The notes beneath the pieces are model-generated. The model was not told where the DNA came from and searched no databases. It saw only the letters and a program-made list of their open reading frames with translations. From NCBI GenBank assembly GCA_964413365.1, contig CAYPRM010000001.1, positions 1 to 64,000 on the forward strand: a stretch of 64,000 nt of DNA, in the 5' to 3' direction. Made by a program: the position numbers and the translations under genes. Source of the DNA: RGIG4608 sp964413365 (GTDB lineage: Bacteria; Bacillota; Clostridia; Oscillospirales; CAG-272). Positions within the stretch are counted from its first letter, which is position 1. Each line of letters begins with the position of its first letter. Shown one piece after another: positions 34,763-43,149 of the stretch.

Positions 34763-34888
34763 TTATCTCCTTTTTCCGCGTGATTTTCTTTCTGTGAGGC
34801 GAGCCTCAAGGGCTTTCGGCTCGTCGGACTCACTGTAGACTCTGAGATGGTCAAATATACTGTGTGCGATGAAAATTTTGTGTTTCAT
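34763..34888 (-). CDS. Possible small protein, 41 residues
   Basis: An open frame of 41 codons fills the gap between rlmD and the M28 peptidase. It starts ATG at 34888 with GAGGTG about 9 nt upstream and ends TAA three bases before the next ATG, with the peptidase's AAAAGGAG inside its last codons. The peptide starts MKHKIFIAHSIFDHLRVYSE and is basic at the end (ERKSRGKRR). I do not recognise it. The neat fit suggests a real co-translated gene, but conservation must be shown. Confidence 0.45.
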   Translation of the reverse strand: MKHKIFIAHSIFDHLRVYSESDEPKALEARLTERKSRGKRR

Positions 34889-34908
34889 CGTTTACAGCAC
34901 CTCGTTAA

Positions 34909-36306
34909 TCATTTCCTTGACATCAAACACACCGTCTCAACGTGCCCCGTTCTCGGGAACATATCGACGGGAGTGACGGTGCCCATTGCATATCCGAGAT
35001 CGGAAAAAAGCCTACAATCTCTTGCGAGGGTATCGGGATCGCAGGAGACGTATACGATACGGGGTATCTTACGTGAAGCGAGGAACTCGATGACCTCGCG
35101 GCTGCATCCCTTCCTCGGGGGATCGAGGACGACCGCATCCGGATCAAGTGCTCCGCGCTTTTCCTCAACGAAGGCGAATATCTTTTCGATATCCCCTGCG
35201 TCAGAGGCGTAAAATTCCGCATTTTCAAAGCCGTTTATCCTTGCGTTCTCACGTGCGCACTCGACCGCTCCCTCAACTATCTCTATGCCGACAAGGCTTG
35301 TAAGGGAGTCAGCCATGGAAAGACCGATAGTGCCCGTTCCGCAATACATATCGACAAGGCAGGTGTTGCCCTCAGCACCCTCAAGTGCCCGCTCGCGTGC
35401 GAGAGAATAAAGCAGCTCCGCACCGTCGTGATTTACCTGATAGAATGACTCGGGAGTTATCCTAAAGCGGACTCCGCAGAGCACATCCTCTATATATCGC
35501 TCGCCGTAGAGGAGCTTATATTCCCTGCCGAGGACGACATTGGTGCTCTCGGTATTGATATTTAGCTGAATGCTCGCGATCTCGGGAAATGCAGCGCGTA
35601 TACTTGCGACGATCTCATCCGCGTGTGGTAGAGCGGTGCCGTTTATAACAAGACAGAGCATCACCTGTCCCGTTGCCTCGGCAAGTCTGAGGTAGAGGTG
35701 GCGCAAAAGTCCACGGTGCTTTGTTTCGTCGTACACCTCAAGCCCAAAGCGGTCGGCAAGAGCGCATATCTCGCGAACGATCCTTCCGAATATCTCGGGC
35801 TGAAGCGCGCAGTCCGCCGCAGGGACGACATTATGCGTTTTTGCGGCGTAAAAGCCTGCAACAGTACCGTTTTTCGTTTTGGCAAAGGGGTACTGCGCCT
35901 TGTTTCTGTATGCACGTATTCTGCCCGTGCTCCGCAACGGCTCTATTACCGCATCGGGAAGCCCTGCCTTTATAAAGGCGTGTCTTACGTAGCTTTCCTT
36001 AAGCTCCCTCTCGTACTCATAATCAAGCTCGCGGTAGACGCATCCGCCGCAGGAATGTGGGACTGTGCAGAAGGGCTCGCACGCTCTGTGGGGCGATCGC
36101 TCCAGCACCTCCTCCGTGCGTGCGACGGCATAGGTTGAGTTCACCTTAATGACCTTGGCGCGCACTCTGTCGCCGACGACCGCACCGCTGACGAATATCA
36201 CCCTACCGTCGGGAAGATGGGAAACTCCTGCACCGAGGTTGTTCATATCGGTGATGTCGAGCACGAGTGCGGTATTCTTTTTTATATCAGATGTAATATT
36301 CTTCAT
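34909..36306 (-). CDS. rlmD: 23S rRNA (uracil1939-C5)-methyltransferase
   Basis: RumA/RlmD-type m5U methyltransferase, 465 residues from the chosen ATG. It has an N-terminal TRAM domain (DITDMNNLGAGVSHLPDGRVIFV), a 4Fe-4S cluster motif (CEPFCTVPHSCGGC), the SAM site DMYCGTGTIGLSMA, LDPPRKGCSREVIEF and the nucleophile stretch IVYVSCDPDTLARD. ATG at 36306 gives a 20-nt overlap with the upstream gene; an earlier ATG (36345) would add 13 residues unlike the family. No good ribosome site is visible, in line with coupling to the upstream gene. Confidence 0.94.
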   Translation of the reverse strand: MKNITSDIKKNTALVLDITDMNNLGAGVSHLPDGRVIFVSGAVVGDRVRAKVIKVNSTYAVARTEEVLERSPHRACEPFCTVPHSCGGCVYRELDYEYERELKESYVRHAFIKAGLPDAVIEPLRSTGRIRAYRNKAQYPFAKTKNGTVAGFYAAKTHNVVPAADCALQPEIFGRIVREICALADRFGLEVYDETKHRGLLRHLYLRLAEATGQVMLCLVINGTALPHADEIVASIRAAFPEIASIQLNINTESTNVVLGREYKLLYGERYIEDVLCGVRFRITPESFYQVNHDGAELLYSLARERALEGAEGNTCLVDMYCGTGTIGLSMADSLTSLVGIEIVEGAVECARENARINGFENAEFYASDAGDIEKIFAFVEEKRGALDPDAVVLDPPRKGCSREVIEFLASRKIPRIVYVSCDPDTLARDCRLFSDLGYAMGTVTPVDMFPRTGHVETVCLMSRK

Positions 36307-36976
36307 TTGTTTCAAGGCAGATGCAGACGATGTCGTCATTCTCACTCATATCGCAGGCAAGAGCGATATTATTTCCATGCGAGGAGACTCTTCCTGCACG
36401 TCCTGCAGGCGTGTGCTCATAATCGAGATAGCCCGCTACCATAATTTTATCGCTGTAATATTCACGGTCAAGCTCCATACTGCCGTCAAGAAAGTCATCA
36501 AGCTCGTAGTCGTAGAGATCCTTGGCACTCGAAAAGCCGTTTATGCCGCGGCAGACGAGTATGTAGTCCTTGCCCTTGGCTTCCGCCTCCTCGAACACGG
36601 GCAGATCGGAGAGAAATTCAAGAAATCCCTCTCTCGTGTCGGCATCCGCGCTCTTGAACGCCTCAAGAGTGGTCTGACCGCCATCGCGTGCCCATTCTAT
36701 CATATTTGAGGCAAACTCGGGAGACGGTGCCCCTCCGCTCTTGAGCATCCTGTCAAATTCGCTCAGCAGAACGTAAGCCTTATAATCATGCTCGCCGAGA
36801 ACGCAGTATATGTTGTATCTCGTGCTCAGGTCCCCCACAAGCTCTATGGGCTGTTCCCCGTGATCGACGATGTTGCCGAGAACGTACATAATATCATCGT
36901 CGCCAAAATGGATCTTTGTCAAAAGCTTCTGAAATCTATCGTATCTTCCGTAAATATTCGAAACTAAATAAGTCAT
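36287..36976 (-). CDS. PPP-type metallophosphatase homologue with degenerate metal sites
   Basis: A 229-residue protein related to bacterial PPP-family serine/threonine phosphatases. The order of motifs is retained but key ligands are lost: GDIHG reads Ser6-Asn7-Ile8-Tyr9-Gly10, GDxVDRG reads GNIVDHG (34-40), GNHE reads GEHD (61-64, Asn replaced by Glu), and GHTP reads EHTP. The C-terminal GNNIALACDMSENDDIVCI matches the family end. Hydrolysis by the usual two-metal mechanism seems unlikely. It is 12 nt downstream of the Nif3 gene and overlaps rlmD. May be a binding protein or pseudo-phosphatase. Confidence 0.72.
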   Translation of the reverse strand: MTYLVSNIYGRYDRFQKLLTKIHFGDDDIMYVLGNIVDHGEQPIELVGDLSTRYNIYCVLGEHDYKAYVLLSEFDRMLKSGGAPSPEFASNMIEWARDGGQTTLEAFKSADADTREGFLEFLSDLPVFEEAEAKGKDYILVCRGINGFSSAKDLYDYELDDFLDGSMELDREYYSDKIMVAGYLDYEHTPAGRAGRVSSHGNNIALACDMSENDDIVCICLETNEEYYI

Positions 36977-36988
36977 AGCCTTCCTCCA

Positions 36989-37756
36989 TCATATATGCTT
37001 TACAAGATCGGTGTCAATTATCTCGCACTCGATCGTAGAATCTGCACTGAGAACAAGCTCGCGCAGGCGTCGCAGAGCAGGTCGCTCGGTAAAATAGTGC
37101 CCCGCCTCGACAAGATTGAGCGCGTCGTCGGCACAGTCGGTCAGCTTATGGTAGCCAAGCTCACCCGAGAGGTATGTATCCGCTCCTGCGGCGTGGGCAC
37201 AGGCGATATAGTCTCCGCCACCGCCTCCGAGAAGTGCAAGTCTATGCACTCTACCCGAGGAATACGAAAAATTCAGATGCTCACATCCGAGCCTTTGGTG
37301 CACGAGGTCGGCGAAGTCCGAAAGTGCCATCTCACAAGGGAGCGTTCCGACACGCATCATCGAGATGCCGTCATGCTCGACGGTCTCGACGTCCGAAAGC
37401 TCAAAAAGCTCTGCAAGAACGTCATTGACTCCACCCTCCACAGCGTCAAAGCGTGTATGGAAGGACATAACGGAGATATCACTCTTTATGAGCCTTATGA
37501 TCCTTGCGGCTCTTCCCCTCTCACCCGAAATGCTCTTAAGCCCGCTGAAGACGAGGGGGTGGTGGGACACGATGAGGTCAAAGCCCCCATCTATTGCATG
37601 CTCTATCGCCTGCGGAGTTACGTCAAGGCAGAAAAGCACCCTTCTCACCTCGCGCTCCCCGTTAGGACAGCACATAAGTCCGTCGTTATCCCAAGGACAC
37701 GAGAGCGACCTCGGTATTCTCTGCTCCAAATATGCGTAAAGCTCATTTACATTCAT
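36989..37756 (-). CDS. Nif3-like dinuclear metal protein
   Basis: A 255-residue member of the Nif3/YqfO family, which forms hexamers with a dinuclear metal centre; physiological reaction not settled (annotated as GTP cyclohydrolase 1 type 2 in some databases). Ligands: SHHPLVFSGLKSI, FHTRFDAVEGGVNDVLAE, and the C-terminal EAGHYFTERPALRRL. The insertion domain found in Bacillus YqfO is absent. Its start overlaps the end of trmK by 14 nt, the usual yqfN-yqfO pairing of Firmicutes. Confidence 0.94.
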   Translation of the reverse strand: MNVNELYAYLEQRIPRSLSCPWDNDGLMCCPNGEREVRRVLFCLDVTPQAIEHAIDGGFDLIVSHHPLVFSGLKSISGERGRAARIIRLIKSDISVMSFHTRFDAVEGGVNDVLAELFELSDVETVEHDGISMMRVGTLPCEMALSDFADLVHQRLGCEHLNFSYSSGRVHRLALLGGGGGDYIACAHAAGADTYLSGELGYHKLTDCADDALNLVEAGHYFTERPALRRLRELVLSADSTIECEIIDTDLVKHI

Positions 37757-38444
37757 TTTTATGCTCCTCCAAATATGTATTTATCTCATTCAAAAGTGCC
37801 GCATCGGCAATAGCCTCGGGGCTGTTCTGCGGCATGCTCTGCGCTCTCCTCACGATCTGCCCACGCACGCCCATGATCTGACGAAGCGTCAGAGGCTCGG
37901 CACGAGAGAGCAATATCTCTCCGAACATAAGGGAGAGCGGTGTGCCCACTCTCATCCTTCCGTCGTAGGTTACGGAAAGAGTCTGATATATCCTGCCCCT
38001 GTCCTCATTTATCCCCTCGTCGATCACCGCAAAGCCCTCACGGAAAAGATATGCACGCAATCTCTCGGGGTGCGTCATCGGCTGAAGGATCAGATGCTTC
38101 TCCGGCGCCTTGAGCCACGGGGCATCCTCTATTATCTTGGCGATAAGCTCACCGCCCATGCCGAGTATTGCGATCTCATCGGCGGACTCGGGGGATACGC
38201 CCTGAAGTCCGTCGCAGAGGACGGCGGATATCGAGTCCGAAAAGCCGTGTAACGCTATATTTTTCCTTGCTATCTCAATAGGTCCGCTGTTTATATCTGT
38301 AGCGACGGCGGAGGTGATCCTCCCTGTCTGCATAAGGTATATCGGCAGGTAGGCGTGGTCCGTTCCGACATCGGCAAGGCGCGCGCCCTCCCTTACAAAG
38401 CGAGTCGCGGTGAGCAGACGTTCATTTATTCTTATAAGCTCCAT
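37743..38444 (-). CDS. trmK: tRNA (adenine22-N1)-methyltransferase
   Basis: TrmK (YqfN) makes m1A22 in tRNA. 233 residues: NERLLTATRFVREGARLADVGTDHAYLPIYL carries the SAM-binding loop, then AVATDINSGPIEIARKNI and AILGMGGELIAKII, and LILQPMTHPERLRAYL. The C-terminal helical region is present. Followed by nif3 in overlap. Usually located after rpoD, which is not in this window. Confidence 0.95.
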   Translation of the reverse strand: MELIRINERLLTATRFVREGARLADVGTDHAYLPIYLMQTGRITSAVATDINSGPIEIARKNIALHGFSDSISAVLCDGLQGVSPESADEIAILGMGGELIAKIIEDAPWLKAPEKHLILQPMTHPERLRAYLFREGFAVIDEGINEDRGRIYQTLSVTYDGRMRVGTPLSLMFGEILLSRAEPLTLRQIMGVRGQIVRRAQSMPQNSPEAIADAALLNEINTYLEEHKNECK

Positions 38445-38475
38445 ATTTCTCTATTTTTATCCTGCTTTAGTACCA

Positions 38476-38501
38476 AAAACGGCGGTATGGACCGCCGTTT
38501 T
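38476..38501 (-). terminator. Terminator after the DUF1858 gene
   Basis: AAAACGGCGGT (38476-38486) pairs with ACCGCCGTTTT (38491-38501); TTTTTGG continues on the reverse strand. Confidence 0.8.
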
Positions 38502-38527
38502 GGGCAGACTGCTCATTGAGCGTCCGA

Positions 38528-38728
38528 TCAGTTCTCTCCAACAAAAGCGTTGATCTTGTCGACGAGCTGCTGTGCGTCAGTACCGTGGACGGCACACGCC
38601 TCCTCGATGCTCTCACCGCGAGATGCGGGGCAGCCGAGACAATGCATGCCTATCTCAAAGAAAAACTGCGCGGTCTCGGGGCAAGCGTCAAGAATATCGC
38701 CGATTATAGAATCCTTAGTAACCTTCAT
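38528..38728 (-). CDS. DUF1858 domain protein
   Basis: A 66-residue DUF1858 protein, starting MKVTKDSIIGDILDACPETAQF and containing FEIGMHCLGCPASRGESIEEAC with the conserved Cys-Leu-Gly-Cys. The domain resembles hybrid-cluster-associated proteins; a thiol or metal-linked role is likely but unproven. ATG at 38728 was chosen over 38761 because AAAGGAG lies 9 nt upstream. Own consensus promoter and terminator, so a single-gene unit. Confidence 0.9.
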   Translation of the reverse strand: MKVTKDSIIGDILDACPETAQFFFEIGMHCLGCPASRGESIEEACAVHGTDAQQLVDKINAFVGEN

Positions 38729-38764
38729 TTCAAAAATCTCCTTTAGAAAAATATCATACAAGTT

Positions 38765-38793
38765 ATTATATAATATTTCCTCCCACCTGTCAA
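38765..38793 (-). promoter_or_regulatory. Consensus sigma-A promoter of the DUF1858 gene
   Basis: Reverse strand: TTGACA (38793-38788), 17 nt, TATAAT (38770-38765); both hexamers perfect. Confidence 0.85.
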
Positions 38794-38821
38794 TAAAAAT
38801 TCGCGATTTTCACGCAGATTT

Positions 38822-39268
38822 TTATAAAAATTCCTTCATCCTCTCGATATTTCTCTCCTCAAAGGCGACGATCTCCCTTGCGAGCGAGACCGATTCCGCA
38901 CACTCGGGACAGCCCTCGCAGGTGCTGACACGCTGGAGCAGGTCGGTAACGTCCATGGTCGAGCCCTGAACCATCATCTGCGCGAGGTGGCTCGTGGTGC
39001 TGTCCTGCATGGACTTCATCTCCATTCCGATGCGTGCGCCGAGCCTCGAGATCGCACTCGCCTCCCTCGGAACTATCCCCTGCGCGGTGAGCTTTCCACG
39101 CACATTCTCGGCGTACTTCTCGTATTGATTGAGCTGTGCCGTCATACAGCTCTTCAGCTCGTCGCTATCCACCCTCGGCAGAAGATTTATTATCGACTCC
39201 GAGCCCATCTTGACGTTGGAATAGATGTCCTGCAGAAGCTCTGCATCCTTGCATTTATTGCCGTTCAT
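38822..39268 (-). CDS. Conserved clostridial helical protein (ferritin-like appearance)
   Basis: A 148-residue mostly helical protein that I know only as an unnamed conserved clostridial family. It has CKDAELLQDIYSNVKMGSESI, AISRLGARIGMEMKSMQDS, HLAQMMVQGSTMDVTDL and CEGCPECAESVSLAREIV with FEERNIERMKEFL at the end. The four-helix pattern with spaced Glu and His is like small ferritin-like proteins, though no full EExxH pair is visible. Four Cys cluster late (CEGCPEC). ATG at 39268 after AAAGGAGAAAAGAAA. Divergent from the esterase gene; upstream of DUF1858 on the same strand but separated by a promoter. Confidence 0.7.
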   Translation of the reverse strand: MNGNKCKDAELLQDIYSNVKMGSESIINLLPRVDSDELKSCMTAQLNQYEKYAENVRGKLTAQGIVPREASAISRLGARIGMEMKSMQDSTTSHLAQMMVQGSTMDVTDLLQRVSTCEGCPECAESVSLAREIVAFEERNIERMKEFL

Positions 39269-39329
39269 TTTCTTTTCTCCTTTCAGAAAATCTATCAATA
39301 GGATTTACCGCACAGCGGATTTATATACC

Positions 39330-39358
39330 TTGACAAAACGGTATCCGAATGATATAAT
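39330..39358 (+). promoter_or_regulatory. Consensus sigma-A promoter of the esterase gene
   Basis: TTGACA (39330-39335), 17 nt, TATAAT (39353-39358); both hexamers perfect. Confidence 0.85.
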
Positions 39359-39391
39359 TACTGCATCGAGTTCTTTTTGGAGGTTCAAAAA

Positions 39392-40216
39392 ATGGAGATA
39401 CATGATCTATACATATTTCCGCAGGACAAGGACGCACATCTTACCGCGTACATTCGTGAGATAACTCCCTCTCTGCCATACGAGCCGAGGGATGCCGTGC
39501 TCATCTGCCCCGGTGGCGGCTACGAGCATGTTTCTAACCGTGAAAATGAGCCTGTTGCGCTTGCATTTCTCGCACGCGGCTACAATGTCTTTACGCTGAC
39601 ATATTCCGTGGGCGAACTCGCGAGCGAGCTCCGTCCTCTCACCGAGGCGGCACTTGCGATAAAGCATATTCGCGAGCACGCAGAGGAATATCACATTGAT
39701 CCGACCAGAATATTAATCTTGGGCTTTTCCGCAGGTGGACATCTTGCCCTCTCAAGTGCGGTGCTGTACGACTGTGATGCCCTCTCGCGCCTGCTCCCCG
39801 AGGTGAGCGATACAAAAATTCTCAGACCTGACGCGACAGTGCTCTGCTATCCCGTCGTAACGTCTACCTGCGACACGCATCTCGGAACGCTCTACCATTT
39901 CTGCGGAACGGATCACCCCTGTGGCGAGCCGCTTGAGCTTTTCTGCCTCGAAAAGCACGTAACTGAGCAGACTCCGCCGACATTTATATGGCATACGGAG
40001 GACGACGACTGCGTGCCCGTGGAAAATTCCCTGCTTCTTGATCGCACGCTCGAGAGGTACGGTGTGGAGCACGAGCTTCACCTATTCCCCCACGGCGTTC
40101 ACGGTCTCTCCCTTGCAACGCACGAGACCTGCCCCGAGCTTCCCGAGCTTCAGCCCCACCCCGCGAGCGTATGGATCGACCTTGCAGATTCGTGGCTCAA
40201 GCGTTTGCCCAGATAA
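39392..40216 (+). CDS. Alpha/beta hydrolase, acetylesterase/xylan esterase type
   Basis: A 274-residue serine hydrolase of the BD-FAE/acetyl-xylan-esterase-like group. Features: LICPGGGYEHVSNRENEPVALAF with the oxyanion-hole glycines, the nucleophile in ILGFSAGGHLA, the acid in TEDDDCVPVENS and the His in PHGVHGLSLA. No signal peptide, so probably cytoplasmic removal of acetyl groups from imported sugars. ATG at 39392 was chosen over TTG at 39377, since TTGGAGG is the ribosome site. Single-gene unit with its own promoter and terminator. Confidence 0.85.
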   Translation: MEIHDLYIFPQDKDAHLTAYIREITPSLPYEPRDAVLICPGGGYEHVSNRENEPVALAFLARGYNVFTLTYSVGELASELRPLTEAALAIKHIREHAEEYHIDPTRILILGFSAGGHLALSSAVLYDCDALSRLLPEVSDTKILRPDATVLCYPVVTSTCDTHLGTLYHFCGTDHPCGEPLELFCLEKHVTEQTPPTFIWHTEDDDCVPVENSLLLDRTLERYGVEHELHLFPHGVHGLSLATHETCPELPELQPHPASVWIDLADSWLKRLPR

Positions 40217-40226
40217 AAACGAATAC

Positions 40227-40268
40227 AAAAATAAAGCTGACACGGTCACCCGTATCAGCTTTATTTTT
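40227..40268. terminator. Bidirectional terminator between esterase and M16C genes
   Basis: Positions 40227-40245 pair with 40250-40268 (AATAAAGCTGA arms with one mismatch), flanked by A and T runs. Confidence 0.82.
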
Positions 40269-40275
40269 ATTGTGA

Positions 40276-43080
40276 TCAGATATTTACTATCTTATCAAAC
40301 CTGCCGTACTCCTGCTGAGCGTTGCCGTTACCGACGGAGCACTCCACGCCCGAGGTCTTGAATTCCTCAAAGACGGGGATGAAACTCTTTATATCCTCTG
40401 CGCTGAATGTGAGGACGTCGTTCATGTGCTGAGCTCTGAGCTCGTGGGTATAGCCGACGAGGTAATAGATCTCGTTCTCCATACCTACCTCGTAAACGGG
40501 CTTGGGATTGACGAACGAAGCAAGCGTGCTGATGATGCAGCCGAGGATCTCGCCGTCGGTGAACTCGTTGGCTCTGAGATGATCCGCAATGCCGTCATAG
40601 AGTCCGTATGTCTCTGCGACCTTGGGATCGCGGTAGGAATAAACGGTCATGATTCCGTTTCTCTTGAACTGAAGTCCCGTACCGTATGCACCGCCGACCT
40701 CACGGATATTGTGCCAGAGGTAGCCGTAGGTAAGGAGGTTCGAAAGTGCCTGATGCTTTCCGCTGAAGGGCATGATGCTACTGTAATCGAGCGAGCGAAC
40801 GTTGAAGCTGATGCCTGCGGGGATAGCGTATGCCGTAGACTCCTTGCTCGGATTGGAGAGCGTATCGCCTACCAGCTCCTTGCCCTCGGGGAGAGCAAGA
40901 GACCTGCAGGAGAGCTCCTTATTGCCCGTAAAGCCTATGTACTTAAGGTTCTCGAAATTGAATATCCTGTGGATGAGGCTCTCTGCATCCTTGCAGAAGG
41001 CTGCAGGATCCTGCGAATACTCGCAGATCTTACCGTAATATCTATATCCTCTGAAAAGCGAGCTGTAATATCCGCCCTTGGAGATAAGTGCCTCGGACTC
41101 GACGATGGCAAGTCCAACGCCGTTGCCGATGAAGCTCATCTTGGTATTGTTGAGCGAGCGTGCGATGACGGCGGTGGCAGTCTCGGTATCGTAAACGGTA
41201 TGAGCAAGTATATCCTCGATGATGGAGAGTGCCTTATCAGCATTCTTCTCAAGGCAGGACACGGAAACTACAACATAGGGCTGAACATCGCTTGCACTAT
41301 TTGTAAGGATCTCCGTATCAAAGCTCCACTTACCTGCGTATCTGCTAAGAAGGCTATTGAGCTCGGATGCGCTCCTTGTCTCGGTCGCAAAGTCGCCAAG
41401 CGTACTTACTATAAGCTCCGTGGTCATTACCTCGTCCGCGTTGAGTCCGCAGATCGGGAAATAGAAGCGATAATATGCTATGCCGTTAGTATTTGCAGGA
41501 GTAAAGAGGAGCTTACCCTCAGCCTTGAAATCCCTCTTGGGAAGCTCGCGAGTGAGCTGGTCCGCACCGAGACGGGGCATTTTTGCGATGGTCTCGGGTG
41601 TATCGCGATCCATAGCAAGCTTCGTGCCGACAACAAATCTCTCGTGCGCCTCGTCCTTGACCTCGGTGCTGAGTCCCTCAGTGTACTTCCTTACCGTTGC
41701 GACGTGCTGTGCGTTGGATTCCTTATGAACGGGAACGAGCACGGATATAGCGGTGATATCGTTATCGAAGAAGATCTCACGAAGGAGGTTCTCGAAGTAG
41801 CCGTTGCCGACCTCGCGCTCAAGCTTCTCATATATACCATCAAGCTCGAAGTAGGTATCAAGGGGAACATTATAGAAAACGTTATTTGCAAGCTTGATAA
41901 AGTCGTTGATCGTGCGCTCGGTAACCTCGTTTCTGTCAGCCTTCATCTTGAAAGCGGCGGACGAGATCTGCGAGAGCATGATCTCCTTATCAATACCGTT
42001 CTCAATGATCGAGCGGATGGTATCGTCTATGACCTTCTTTATTGCATCCCTGTTCTCAGGCTCGGTATTATATGCCGCGATGCCCCAAGCGGTCTGAATG
42101 TCGTCGCTCGAATCGTAGAGGTCGGAGTTCTGCATAAGTCCGCTCGCGATAAGTGCGCTCTTAAGAGGCGAGGACATATTATCCATAAGATAACTGCCGA
42201 GGAGTGTTGCGGCTATCTGTCTTTCATACTGATCGTAATTTCCGATATTATAGGAATAGATGATATTTGCCTTGCCTGCAAGCTCCTCGTTGGGAGAAAC
42301 GGGATACTCGTGCTCGCAGATCCTGTGGCTCTCTGTCTGGATGCTGTGCTCTATCACACTTCTCTGCTGAGATGCGCCTGCGAGCCACTCGTCGATGATA
42401 TCGGTATATCTGTCGATATCCATATTTCCACTAAGGAAAAGAACGCAGTTTGCGGTGCTGTAATACTTTCTGTATGCCGCAAGATAGTTCTCGTAGGTGA
42501 GCGTGGGGATAACGTCGGGCTCACCGCCTGAATTGTATTTCTGATATGTATCGGGGTAGAGGTCGGAGGTCATGGCGGAGTAAAGGAGACGCTGTATCGA
42601 CGCCATAGCACCCTGCATCTCATTATAAACGACGCCCTTGATGTCGTAGCCGTCATCTGCCTTCTCTATGTGCCAGCCCTCACGAAGGAACGTGCCCTCT
42701 GCAAGGAGGGGGTTGAACACGGAGTCAAGATAGACCTTGAGCAGGTTCTCAAAATCGTCGGGATTGCACGATGCGCAGGGATACATTGTTTTGCCCTGAA
42801 AGGTCATCGCGTTGAGGAAGGTGTTCATGGAGTTCTTGACCATAAAGAGGAAGGGAGAGTTCATCGGGTAATTCTTCGAGCCGTCGAGCACGGAATGCTC
42901 GAGGATATGGAAAACGCCCGTGGAGTCCTCGGGAATTGTCTTGAACGCCGCACAGAATGCCTTTTCGTCGCTTCCCGTGTCGATGTAGATGAGCTTTGCA
43001 CCGCTGATATGCTCGTATTCGCTTACGTCATATCCGCAGGATCCAAATCTCGTTTTGTTTTTGAATGTGAAATTCTTCAT
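40276..43080 (-). CDS. Insulinase-family M16C zinc peptidase
   Basis: A 934-residue single-chain M16C peptidase related to the organellar presequence protease. The inverted zinc motif HILEH is at 58-62, with the third ligand Glu in EMQGAMASIQR. Four M16 half-domains form the clamshell; second half has ISVLVPVHK and AYGTGLQFKRNG, and GGAYG near the C-terminus. No signal peptide, so it degrades peptides in the cytoplasm. Start ATG at 43080 after GATAGGAGAAGAT. It follows a cysteine desulfidase-type gene 69 nt upstream. Confidence 0.93.
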   Translation of the reverse strand: MKNFTFKNKTRFGSCGYDVSEYEHISGAKLIYIDTGSDEKAFCAAFKTIPEDSTGVFHILEHSVLDGSKNYPMNSPFLFMVKNSMNTFLNAMTFQGKTMYPCASCNPDDFENLLKVYLDSVFNPLLAEGTFLREGWHIEKADDGYDIKGVVYNEMQGAMASIQRLLYSAMTSDLYPDTYQKYNSGGEPDVIPTLTYENYLAAYRKYYSTANCVLFLSGNMDIDRYTDIIDEWLAGASQQRSVIEHSIQTESHRICEHEYPVSPNEELAGKANIIYSYNIGNYDQYERQIAATLLGSYLMDNMSSPLKSALIASGLMQNSDLYDSSDDIQTAWGIAAYNTEPENRDAIKKVIDDTIRSIIENGIDKEIMLSQISSAAFKMKADRNEVTERTINDFIKLANNVFYNVPLDTYFELDGIYEKLEREVGNGYFENLLREIFFDNDITAISVLVPVHKESNAQHVATVRKYTEGLSTEVKDEAHERFVVGTKLAMDRDTPETIAKMPRLGADQLTRELPKRDFKAEGKLLFTPANTNGIAYYRFYFPICGLNADEVMTTELIVSTLGDFATETRSASELNSLLSRYAGKWSFDTEILTNSASDVQPYVVVSVSCLEKNADKALSIIEDILAHTVYDTETATAVIARSLNNTKMSFIGNGVGLAIVESEALISKGGYYSSLFRGYRYYGKICEYSQDPAAFCKDAESLIHRIFNFENLKYIGFTGNKELSCRSLALPEGKELVGDTLSNPSKESTAYAIPAGISFNVRSLDYSSIMPFSGKHQALSNLLTYGYLWHNIREVGGAYGTGLQFKRNGIMTVYSYRDPKVAETYGLYDGIADHLRANEFTDGEILGCIISTLASFVNPKPVYEVGMENEIYYLVGYTHELRAQHMNDVLTFSAEDIKSFIPVFEEFKTSGVECSVGNGNAQQEYGRFDKIVNI

Positions 43081-43149
43081 ATCTTCTCCTATCTGTCACT
43101 AAAAAATGACGGTTAAAAATGATAAACAAATGATATTTTTGCTCGGCAC

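Noticed and set aside
40426..42531. 701-codon open frame on the plus strand
   Set aside because: It is the antisense of the M16C peptidase gene, whose protein is clearly recognisable; the antisense product matches nothing.
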